Assembly (NCBI GenBank): GCA_019638355.1 | Contig: JAHBTY010000001.1 | Location: 434,001 to 498,000, forward strand | Source of the DNA: Cyclobacteriaceae bacterium | Lineage (GTDB): Bacteria > Bacteroidota > Bacteroidia > Cytophagales > Cyclobacteriaceae | DNA: 64,000 nucleotides | Reading direction: 5' to 3' | Position numbers and translations under genes: made by a program | Shown here: piece after piece, positions 17,548 through 25,042 of the stretch | Numbering within the stretch: the stretch's first letter is position 1 | Layout: each line of letters opens with the position of its first letter | Notes under the pieces: model-generated | What the model saw: only the letters and a program-made list of their open reading frames with translations | What the model was told of the DNA's origin: nothing | The model's database searches: none

Positions 17548-18138
17548 TTATTTCAAAAAATTCCAACCTAGCGAAATCATGAACACCCGACTTTTGGCAT
17601 CGTCTCCGTTGGCTACATTATTAATATCCTTCACTCCAAGGTTATAGCGTGCGTCCACACTTAATCCAAATTTAAAATCGTAACCGAAGCCTGCCGATAT
17701 GGCTACATCACTCTTTTTGTAAGACTCGGTAATATCTTCCGTGCCGCCACCAAAAACCGTATCGTACTTACGTTCGCCATCCACTAAAAATCCAAATTGC
17801 GGACCGGCATGTAGATTTAATCCCCCAACAGGATAAAATTTTAAAAGAACGGGTACCGTTACATACGTGAAGCTTTCTTGCGCAGTGCCAAACACAGAAC
17901 TTTGTAAATCGCCTTTCTGCGTGTACAGTAAAAGCTCGGGTTGAAACGCAATTTTTTCGTGGCGACTGCGGAGGAAAATCCCCGCATGGTATCCGGATCG
18001 ACCATCGTACGTAGCCTGTGCATCGTTCCAATTAATGGTACTTAAATTCAAACCGCCTTTAATACCAAATGCAGTTTGGCTCCAGGCTGTTGCCGATGCG
18101 GCCACTAAAAAAATAAGTACTACTGTTTTCTTAATCAT
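17548..18138 (-). CDS. PorT-like outer-membrane beta-barrel protein
   Basis: 196 residues from ATG 18138. Signal peptide MIKKTVVLIFLVAASATAWSQ and then TAFGIKGGLNLSTINW, the usual first strand of the OMP_b-brl_2 (PF13568) family. The body has alternating strands (YHAGIFLRSRHEKIAFQPELL; LKFYPVGGLNLHAGPQFGFL; SAGFGYDFKFGLSVDARYNL) and ends with ISLGWNFLK, a C-terminal barrel strand. The in-frame start at 18201 adds non-signal residues. Role unknown; many such proteins are small porins or adhesion-related barrels. Confidence 0.85.
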   Translation of the reverse strand: MIKKTVVLIFLVAASATAWSQTAFGIKGGLNLSTINWNDAQATYDGRSGYHAGIFLRSRHEKIAFQPELLLYTQKGDLQSSVFGTAQESFTYVTVPVLLKFYPVGGLNLHAGPQFGFLVDGERKYDTVFGGGTEDITESYKKSDVAISAGFGYDFKFGLSVDARYNLGVKDINNVANGDDAKSRVFMISLGWNFLK

Positions 18139-18265
18139 AGAACAAAAGTTTGGTTTCAATGCTATTGAGCAAAAAGTATGGTCATTAATTAAAAGGGCCA
18201 ATTTTTGCTATTTTAGCACATCTGTAACTTAGAGTTGTGTTGAAAAATTCAACAGCTGCGGTAAA

Positions 18266-18676
18266 ATGAAACGATTTTATTCGAAGATTGGACCTGAGGT
18301 AGTTATTCCAATTTTTTTAATTTTTGGGATTACAGGTACGATGATGGTTATGCGGCAAACATGGCCAGGCATAGCAATACATGTTATTGTTTTGATATTC
18401 ATTATACATTTAATAACCACCACGTATTATCAGATTGAGGGACGCAACCTGAGAATCAAAAGTGGTTTTATTATCAATAAGCTTATTGCAATAGAGTCTA
18501 TTCGCAAAATCCAAAAATCGAACAGCGTATTTAGTTCACCTGCTGCTTCGCTGGACAGGCTGGAAGTTTTTTACAATAAGTATGACTCGGTTTTGATCTC
18601 ACCAAAAGATAAACAAAACTTTCTGGCTCAACTCCTGCAAATAAATCCCTCCATTAAAATTATAATTCCTGATTAG
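18266..18676 (+). CDS. Small membrane protein with bacterial PH domain
   Basis: 136 residues. Two transmembrane helices at about 10-30 and 35-53 (PIFLIFGITGTMMVMRQ; IAIHVIVLIFIIHLITTTYY) lead into a bacterial PH-like domain: YQIEGRNLRIKSGFIINKLIAIESIRKIQKS-type strands and 'LISPKDKQNFLAQLLQINP'. Its 3' end overlaps the convergent PepSY gene by 4 bp. It probably scaffolds at the inner membrane; no known partner. Confidence 0.78.
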   Translation: MKRFYSKIGPEVVIPIFLIFGITGTMMVMRQTWPGIAIHVIVLIFIIHLITTTYYQIEGRNLRIKSGFIINKLIAIESIRKIQKSNSVFSSPAASLDRLEVFYNKYDSVLISPKDKQNFLAQLLQINPSIKIIIPD

Positions 18677-19209
18677 GAACCATGTTTTGCTTTTCTAATT
18701 CTGCGTGGCCCGTACCACAACCAGAAACCGGTTATCGAAAGCATCAATAAACCAAATCCAATGTAATTGGTGTAAAGTAATTTGAAACCATCGCTGATGA
18801 TCGATCCATCATGTACGTGCTCAATCCAATCGGCATGGCGTTGGGCTACCGATAAAACTTTACCATTTGCTGCATCAATTTGTGCCTCCCAGTAACCTTT
18901 TTTAAAAGTAACTTTAATCATACCCTTATCGGGCCGCACATCCATACGGTCTATTTCAATAGAATGCCCCACAACCGAATCTACCGCGTGTATTGCGGCA
19001 GATGCAATTACATTAAAGCTCACCCAATCGTTTAAATTTTTACTGGTGCCTTTCAGGGTTGCCGGCTGCAATACTTCAATATTTTTTTTCCAACCCAGCA
19101 ATACACCGGTTATGCTGGTAATCAACATAAATAACGCTACACTAATGCCAACCCAATGATGCCAGGCACGAAATTGACGAAGGCGATGAACAAGATTCTG
19201 AAGAGCCAT
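18673..19209 (-). CDS. PepSY-associated membrane protein
   Basis: 178 residues. N-terminal basic HHWVGISVALFMLITSITGVLLGW helix with the paired His, periplasmic domain with a PepSY-like segment (MIKVTFKKGYWEAQIDAANGKVL) and 'IEHVHDGSIISDGFKLLYTN', then a second helix YIGFGLLMLSITGFWLWYGP. This is the short form of the PepSY_TM family associated with iron or heme uptake. It is the last gene of a reverse-strand run starting with the 169-aa protein and the TonB receptor, so it probably helps reduce or release iron taken up by that receptor. Confidence 0.85.
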   Translation of the reverse strand: MALQNLVHRLRQFRAWHHWVGISVALFMLITSITGVLLGWKKNIEVLQPATLKGTSKNLNDWVSFNVIASAAIHAVDSVVGHSIEIDRMDVRPDKGMIKVTFKKGYWEAQIDAANGKVLSVAQRHADWIEHVHDGSIISDGFKLLYTNYIGFGLLMLSITGFWLWYGPRRIRKAKHGS

Positions 19210-19336
19210 AGATTTTTTTAGTGGCTGTTTTTAAAAAAAATTTGATTTCTCAACCTCTGGCAAAATTTAACTAAGCAGAGGCGTCAATGACGGCTGTTTA
19301 CGTAAGGCTACAACCGCCTTGACACCTACTAGTAGT

Positions 19337-21541
19337 TTAAACTTTTATCCGTACTGCAAATATGAAATTTCTTCCGGGAGCAGTAATGCCCGAAGAATAG
19401 GGGCGGTAACGCTTATCCAGAATATTTTCAACACCTGCATCGAGTGTAATAAATTTTGCCACCGCAAAAGATGATTTGAAATTAAATGTAGTCCAGGCCG
19501 GTGCATACGGATTACCGTCACCATCTTTTGCATACAAATGCGCATCGGCCCGTTCGCTTGGCGCAAGATCTTTAAATTCAATTTTGCCATTGTAATTAGC
19601 ATATAGCATTAAGCGGATTTTTTTGTTGGTAAACGAAAATCGGGTTGACCCAAATGCGGGTGCCACGTGCGTAGGCGAAACATTCTCACCCGTTTCTACA
19701 ACCTTTTCTTTTCCTTTTTGCAGATTCAGATTCGATGCCAGATGAAAATTTTCATTAAAATCCCAACGCAACCCAAGCTGAACTCCGCGTATGGTTAATT
19801 CGCTTATGTTTTGCAAAGCCAGCACATTGCTTAACGTACCATCGTAATCAATTTGTGTTTGACCATTGAATGTGAAGGAGCCACGCACAATCGCATTATC
19901 CAATAATGTGTAGAAGGCTGATGCGTCAAGCGTTAAACCACCCATCCTACCCGTAAAACCAACTTCAGTATTGTAAGCTGTTTCTGGTTTTAAGGTTGGA
20001 TTGGGTACTACCACTGTGCCGGGTTGCGAATCGAACACTTTACCAATGTCGTCCACATTGGGGGCTCTGAAACCGGTGGACGCATTGGCATAAATTTTCC
20101 AATTTGTTGTGGGATTAAATGCTACGCCCAGGCTTCCATTAGCAGCACCATTCTTCAATGTGGCTTCTGTAAACTGAAAATCAAAATACGTGTTATCAAA
20201 TGGTGCATACGTATAAACATGATTATAACGTGCACTACCATTTACAATCCATTTGCTGTTAATGGCATAACGCATGCTGGCATACGCGGCCATAGAACGC
20301 CACGTAGAACCATCTGGGTAGCGGGTGGAAACGCCACTTACTGTGCCATCTACGATATTTACGCGCTCGGCTGTTGATCCAATGGCATTGGTAACGTACT
20401 CCAATCCGTAAAACAGGTTGGCTTTTTCGTTCAGTTGTTTATCGGCATCCAGGTTTACTGAAAAAGCTTTGACTTCCTCATACCGATCGGTTCTGCGGTT
20501 GCGATTGCCCCCGGTAAAGTTTCGATTGTGGCGGCTCTCTTCGTAATCTTGATAACCAGTGGTAAGTTTTATCTGATCGGAGATTGCAGTGTATTTATTA
20601 AACTGCACTTGCAGCGAGTGCATCATCCACTTCTGCGGCCCATAATACCATTCAGCACTGGTAAATACATTCGAACCGTTTTTCAGAATCAACCGATCGT
20701 ACCGTGGTACATCCGATGTTTTTGAATAATGAAAGCCATACGTAAAATCCCAATTGGCATTGGGTGCAAACCGGATTTTCTGCATCGCATTAAACTGATT
20801 ATAGCCACTGCTTACTTGCGCATTCGGATCGGGATTGGTAACGGCAATATCGTTTCCATTTGCATCGCGCACCTGGTAATCAGGACGTGTGTATTCTACC
20901 GGCCCTTTCGATCCCATTTTCAAATCGCTGAAATCACTTTTGGTAATACTTGTTATAAAAGCCCATTTTTTCAGGCCAATTGAAAAATCTACATGCCCGG
21001 TTTTTTCTTCATTCGCGAAAGCATAGCGTGTAAATGCATTGGCCGAAAATTTTGTGCCGCCATTGGAAAGTGTGGGTGTTAGCGTAGTAAAGTTCATAAC
21101 ACCGCCAATGGCATCGCTGCCATATACGACCGACCCCGGCCCAAATACAACTTCGGTATTTTGAATGGAGTTGGCATCCAATGAAATAACATTTTGCAAA
21201 TTGCCCGAACGAAAAATGGCATTATTCATACGCACACCATCAACCACCAATAAAATACGGTTGGTAGCAAAGCCACGAATCATCGGGCTTCCTCCACCCA
21301 GCTGACTTTTCTGAATAAAAACCTGATTAGAGAGCCCGAGTAAATCGGCACTGGTTTGTGGATTTTGAAGCTGGATAAAAGCAGGTGTAATCTTCGTTAC
21401 CCGTGTGGAAATTTCGCGTTGATTTTGTTCCCACCGGTTAACCGATACCACTACTTCATCCAGATAGGTTTTGGTTGTATCTGTTTGTGCCTTTGAGGCA
21501 ACAGCAAACAAACACATTCCCATAAGGTGAATGAGTTTCAT
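19337..21541 (-). CDS. TonB-dependent outer-membrane receptor (heme/hemoglobin-receptor-like)
   Basis: 734 residues. Signal peptide (MKLIHLMGMCLFAVASKAQ), TonB-box-like region (LDEVVVSVNRW), plug domain with SPMIRGFATNRILLVVDGVR, NNAIFRSGNLQ and EVVFGPGSVVYGSDAIGGVM, then a full 22-strand-type barrel ending GRNFIFAVRIKV with C-terminal aromatic strand. The plug sequence 'MIRGFATNRILLVVDGVR' is typical of the hemoglobin/heme receptor group, though siderophore transport cannot be excluded. It imports substrate across the outer membrane using TonB-ExbBD energy. It sits between the 169-aa protein upstream and the PepSY protein downstream in one operon. Confidence 0.93.
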   Translation of the reverse strand: MKLIHLMGMCLFAVASKAQTDTTKTYLDEVVVSVNRWEQNQREISTRVTKITPAFIQLQNPQTSADLLGLSNQVFIQKSQLGGGSPMIRGFATNRILLVVDGVRMNNAIFRSGNLQNVISLDANSIQNTEVVFGPGSVVYGSDAIGGVMNFTTLTPTLSNGGTKFSANAFTRYAFANEEKTGHVDFSIGLKKWAFITSITKSDFSDLKMGSKGPVEYTRPDYQVRDANGNDIAVTNPDPNAQVSSGYNQFNAMQKIRFAPNANWDFTYGFHYSKTSDVPRYDRLILKNGSNVFTSAEWYYGPQKWMMHSLQVQFNKYTAISDQIKLTTGYQDYEESRHNRNFTGGNRNRRTDRYEEVKAFSVNLDADKQLNEKANLFYGLEYVTNAIGSTAERVNIVDGTVSGVSTRYPDGSTWRSMAAYASMRYAINSKWIVNGSARYNHVYTYAPFDNTYFDFQFTEATLKNGAANGSLGVAFNPTTNWKIYANASTGFRAPNVDDIGKVFDSQPGTVVVPNPTLKPETAYNTEVGFTGRMGGLTLDASAFYTLLDNAIVRGSFTFNGQTQIDYDGTLSNVLALQNISELTIRGVQLGLRWDFNENFHLASNLNLQKGKEKVVETGENVSPTHVAPAFGSTRFSFTNKKIRLMLYANYNGKIEFKDLAPSERADAHLYAKDGDGNPYAPAWTTFNFKSSFAVAKFITLDAGVENILDKRYRPYSSGITAPGRNFIFAVRIKV

Positions 21542-21610
21542 TCTTTTATAAAATGTAAGGTTAGAGAAATATTTTTAAGCTGAGATAGGCAGCCCTAAGT
21601 GAAATCAACC

Positions 21611-22117
21611 TCAGCTTCGGGGTGGTGGCAATTCGCAGGTAAAGAAAACCATAGTACCAAACTCCTGGTACGGGGTAGTATGAATAATTTCAGAGACAGA
21701 ATTCTGGAGTGTTATGAATGATTCCGGTAAAAAACTTAGTGTAAGCAATTGCTCTACTTCAACGGGCACTGGTTTTTTATCGTTGGCTGAGCGTGAAACC
21801 ATTTCGGAAAGAAATGCCAACAGATTGTCTTCGGCTTCATCGTGCAGCGCCAACACGAGTATCTGATCAGCTTGTTCGGTTACGCGGGCAATGTCATACA
21901 TCTTGCCATCCACCTTTATTTCGTGATCTTCTACCCGTGCTTTTAAAAACTCTTCGGGTGTAAACTGAAACCGGGTGAGTTGCTCTTCGGGTAAATGTTT
22001 CAACTGTTCGCGCATCTCGGTGCGGATGGCCGCTAACCTACCCACAAAATAAATGTAGCATCCGCCCACCTGAATCAGTAGCAGACTTAAGAAGAATATA
22101 ACGGCTACGCGTTTCAC
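21611..22117 (-). CDS. Membrane-anchored protein of unknown function upstream of TonB receptor
   Basis: 168 residues from a GTG at 22117; a TTG codon immediately upstream (22120) is also possible. Begins with one hydrophobic segment (VKRVAVIFFLSLLLIQVGGCYIYFVG) containing a cysteine, then a soluble alpha/beta periplasmic domain rich in Glu and ending FTCELPPPRS. I do not recognise a family. It lies 70 bp before the TonB-receptor gene in the same orientation; the conserved neighbourhood in Bacteroidota supports a role with that receptor, but that is inference. Confidence 0.7.
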   Translation of the reverse strand: MKRVAVIFFLSLLLIQVGGCYIYFVGRLAAIRTEMREQLKHLPEEQLTRFQFTPEEFLKARVEDHEIKVDGKMYDIARVTEQADQILVLALHDEAEDNLLAFLSEMVSRSANDKKPVPVEVEQLLTLSFLPESFITLQNSVSEIIHTTPYQEFGTMVFFTCELPPPRS

Positions 22118-22172
22118 CAACCCGAAAGTAAAGATTTTTTTGGTTGCTAGTTTGTGATGGCTAACCAGTTTC

Positions 22173-22365
22173 TGGCCGTTGGTAAAAAGTTAGCGGGTTA
22201 GTTGGTTAAGTTTGGGGGCGGTGGACTGTGAGGACACAGTCCACGGGTTTGAGCGTATCGCCAAGATTAATTTCAGTTTTTTTGGCTGTTGGTAAAAGTT
22301 GGAAGATGGTGCGATGGGTTAAGTTTGGATGGACTGTTAGGACACAGTCCATATTTAAAGTTTGA
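22173..22365. repeat. Two degenerate ~85-bp direct repeats, each with a hairpin
   Basis: Unit 1 (about 22173-22253) and unit 2 (about 22282-22365) share the order GGC(C/T)GTTGGTAAAA..., GTTAAGTTTGG, a palindrome, and TTTGAG. The palindrome in unit 1 is GTGGACTGTG-agga-CACAGTCCAC (22221-22244, perfect 10-bp stem); in unit 2 it is ATGGACTGT/ACAGTCCAT (22329-22352, perfect 9-bp stem). The patch fills the 296-bp gap between the 168-aa gene and the photolyase gene. It may be a hairpin terminator or a REP-like repeat. Confidence 0.7.
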
Positions 22366-22416
22366 GATTTGTACCCACACTCAGTAAAATGTTATGCTTC
22401 CCGTTACCTGCTGTAG

Positions 22417-23883
22417 TTAAGCATTCAGCCCTTCCAAAAACTCCTCCGCTACCTTACGATGATGCTTCATTTTGGCAGCATCCATTTTTTGCTGCAGGTT
22501 TACAATCATACTCATGCGCGGGTTGCGCACAAATTGTTCGCGGTGTTTTTCAATGTAGCACCAATACAAGGCATCCCACACTTCGCACCACGGGCCTTTG
22601 GTATAATCGCTCATCTTCAACACATAATTACTCCCCGATACATACGGCTTGGTGGTCATCATTCCGCCATCGGCATACTGACTCATGCCATAAATATTTG
22701 GCACCATTACCCAATCGTACGCATCAATAAATAATTCCATAAACCAGCGGTACACTTCATCGGGATCGAACTCGCATAATTGCATGAAGTTGCCGAGAAT
22801 CATCAATCGCTCGATGTGGTGGCAATACCCCATTTGCAAAACTTTTTTAATGGTTTGATCAATTGGTTCAATGCCCGTAGTCCCCTTGTAAAATGAAGCT
22901 GGAATTTTTCGGGTATAGCCCAATGCGTTGGTGGTGCGTTGCTTTACCCCTTCGCGCAGGTAAACAGCGCGCATAAATTCGCGCCAGCCGATAACTTGTC
23001 GTACAAAACCTTCCAGACTATTTAACGGAAACTTTTCAGTGCGATGTAGTTCAAACGTTTTATCCAGAATTTGTTGTGGCGATAGCAACCCGATGTTTAA
23101 TGCCGGTGTAAGCACCGAATGAAATAAGATAGACTCATTTTTTATAATAGCATCTTCATACGCACCAAAATCGCGCATGCGGTTAATCAGAAAATCTTCC
23201 AGCACTTTTTCAGCATCGGCAAAGGTTACCGGGTATGTGAATGGCTCAAGAGCACCCGGATTTTTATTGAAATGTTTTTCAACGTATGGTATAGCTTCTG
23301 TTACCCACGGATTTGTTTTGGGTTGAAACACTTTGGGCAACTTCAATCCTTTCGGGATGCGTTTTCTATTCTCCGCATCAAAACTCCATTGGCCACCCAC
23401 AGGCGCGTTGTCTTCCACCAAAATATTCAATCGCTTTCGCTGACGGATATAAAAATCAGCCATCAGGTATTTTTTTCCTTTCGGGAAAAAGGAGTTTAGT
23501 TCATCTGCGGAGGTAAGAAAATTAGGCGAAGGTGTTTGGTTTAGTTTTATTCCGGTTTGTTTGGCAAATCGCGTAAGCCTTCGCTCCAACAAATAATCAT
23601 TTGTTTCGATGTAATAAATTTCTTTTACACCTTGTTTTTTCCAGCCTTTAAACAAAGTTTTTAAATCGGCTTGCTTTGCTTCTATGTATAAAGTCTTGTG
23701 ACTTTTCTTCTCGAGCTCCTGCTGATACATTTTCATGGAAGCGCGGTGCAGCACCAACTTCTGTTTATGAAACGGATATTGTAAAAAATAAAGTTCATCT
23801 TCAATCAGCACCATGGTACGGCCGGGCTTAACGATTGGTGATTGCGGATATAATTGATGCGGAAAAATAAGAGCAAGTTCCAT
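22417..23883 (-). CDS. Deoxyribodipyrimidine photolyase-related protein (DPRP family)
   Basis: 488 residues. The N-terminal half (DPRP, PF04244) starts LALIFPHQLYPQSP and the C-terminal half has the FAD-binding region of Fe-S bacterial cryptochromes/photolyases: 'GYCHHIERLMILGNFMQLC', 'DWVMVPNIYGMSQYADGGMM' and NYVLKMSDYTKGPW...ALYW. It probably repairs UV-damaged DNA or senses light. In the PhrB type, Cys residues between MSDY and ALYW bind part of a 4Fe-4S cluster; here that loop is short and lacks the CxxC (see findings). It sits alone between repeat-rich gaps. Confidence 0.88.
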   Translation of the reverse strand: MELALIFPHQLYPQSPIVKPGRTMVLIEDELYFLQYPFHKQKLVLHRASMKMYQQELEKKSHKTLYIEAKQADLKTLFKGWKKQGVKEIYYIETNDYLLERRLTRFAKQTGIKLNQTPSPNFLTSADELNSFFPKGKKYLMADFYIRQRKRLNILVEDNAPVGGQWSFDAENRKRIPKGLKLPKVFQPKTNPWVTEAIPYVEKHFNKNPGALEPFTYPVTFADAEKVLEDFLINRMRDFGAYEDAIIKNESILFHSVLTPALNIGLLSPQQILDKTFELHRTEKFPLNSLEGFVRQVIGWREFMRAVYLREGVKQRTTNALGYTRKIPASFYKGTTGIEPIDQTIKKVLQMGYCHHIERLMILGNFMQLCEFDPDEVYRWFMELFIDAYDWVMVPNIYGMSQYADGGMMTTKPYVSGSNYVLKMSDYTKGPWCEVWDALYWCYIEKHREQFVRNPRMSMIVNLQQKMDAAKMKHHRKVAEEFLEGLNA

Positions 23884-23924
23884 GTTTGATTTAACAGGGA
23901 AGGCAGGAAAGTGTTTTAAACTTC

Positions 23925-24040
23925 TTAACCACAGAGAACACGGAGAGTCATATAGGTTGCCGATTGCTGTTAGCGGACATAAAAACTTTGACCACAGCGG
24001 TCACCGAGAAGCAGTGGAAGTTTAAATACTTTGCCGCTTG
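23925..24040. repeat. Fragments of CCACAGAG/ACACGGAG intergenic repeat
   Basis: TTAACCACAGAGAACACGGAG (23925-23945) and a diverged second copy starting CCACAGCGGTCACCGAG (about 23988-24005) lie in the 176-bp gap upstream of the photolyase-related gene. They belong to the same ACCAC...CACGGAG word family that brackets the GxxExxY pseudogene at 43.5-44 kb, but no coding sequence lies between them here. Confidence 0.6.
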
Positions 24041-24059
24041 TGAATATCCCATTCAAAAT

Positions 24060-24482
24060 TTACTTCCGCTTCTTCTTAAAACTTTCGTCCACCAATTCAG
24101 CTTCGAACAACAACGCCTTGATCTGCTGTTCGTCTATTTCTTTTAGTGTTTTAAAGTACATACAATACACCTGCTTGCGACCTTCTGCCAGCAACACACC
24201 ATCGTCATTACTCATGCGGTTGCCTTGGCAAAAGCCTAGCGTAACGCCTTTGGCCATGTTGGCTTCTTTCTTTTTAAGTTGTTGCGGATCCCACGTAATG
24301 GTAGGCGGCCAGATAAAACAAATCAGGCGGTTGCGCCTATAGAAAGGAACGCCATAGCTGAGTTTCTCCTTTGCTTTGGGTAAACACTCCAACACTATAG
24401 CGCGCAGGTGCTGCACAATTTTGCGCTCACCGACTGGTAAACTCAGTAGCATTTCTTCTACGGATGCATAGTTGGCATACAT
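24060..24482 (-). CDS. DUF1801 domain protein
   Basis: 140 residues. Starts MYANYASVEEMLLSLPVGERKIVQHLRAIV and continues 'KAKEKLSYGVPFYRRNRLICFIWPP', matching the DUF1801 fold (a small alpha-beta domain around a conserved S-Y-G-(V/M)-P). Ends in a lysine-rich tail. Function unknown; DUF1801 proteins have been likened to the iron chaperone frataxin fold, though evidence is thin. No operon partner: 176 bp separate it from the photolyase-related gene downstream. Confidence 0.85.
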   Translation of the reverse strand: MYANYASVEEMLLSLPVGERKIVQHLRAIVLECLPKAKEKLSYGVPFYRRNRLICFIWPPTITWDPQQLKKKEANMAKGVTLGFCQGNRMSNDDGVLLAEGRKQVYCMYFKTLKEIDEQQIKALLFEAELVDESFKKKRK

Positions 24483-24988
24483 GCTACGAAGCTACGGCAA
24501 GTGTGCGACAAGCATATGTCAGCAGTCGAAGAAATTATTGGTTGAAGAAAAGTTTGTGCCCCATTCATGATTTGGAGATAGGTGCACACGCATCCACTGC
24601 GAAGTGTTCCTCGCGGTTGGGTAACTTATTACACTTCCACGCGATCTCGCCTCGGACTCCGCGATTATGCAGCGCGAATTTTATGAATCTATGTACTAAT
24701 TAGCGTTTGCGAAGACTCCGCTTTGAAAGAGAGGAACCCCACCCGATCAAACAAATCGTTTCCGGAACTATGTTTTTCGACATTCGCATGAATGGCGAAA
24801 TGAGAAGATTTTAAAGGACGATGCGGTGGTGTACGGAGATTCATACAAAATACTTCGGGATTCCGGAATTCGCCAATGTTAAAATTCAGCTTATCCTTTG
24901 TTTAAGAAGCAAGATTTTATTCAACCATTCTCTCGCTAATCTTGAATGGCATTTCATAGTAAGTTTGTTCGGTATAATTCTATCCAAA
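24483..24988. other. ~500-bp intergenic stretch without recognisable genes
   Basis: No ORF here looks coding. One + reading frame (about 24730-24884) is open with a run ending ILKDDAVVYGDSYKILRDSG, and another reading shares FDIRMNGEMRRF nearby, as if a gene had decayed by frameshifts, but I recognise no family. A C+G-rich patch (24600-24680) contains several short CGCGA/TCGCG words. Treat as a probable decayed region, with low certainty. Confidence 0.4.
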
Positions 24989-25017
24989 CAAAAAAGCCAC
25001 CTCATTGCTGAGGGGCT
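24989..25017 (-). terminator. Rho-independent terminator of the amidohydrolase gene
   Basis: On the minus strand AGCC-CCTCA-GCAA-TGAGG-t-GGCT is followed by six T residues: a 9-bp stem with one bulge, a GCAA tetraloop and a U tract. It starts 26 bp after the stop of the 1141-aa gene. Confidence 0.85.
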
Positions 25018-25042
25018 CTTTCAAATTCAAACCTGAAAAATC

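Noticed and set aside
24821-25036. 71-residue + ORF in the gap upstream of the amidohydrolase terminator
   Set aside because: No recognised family, crosses the terminator hairpin, and has unconvincing composition.
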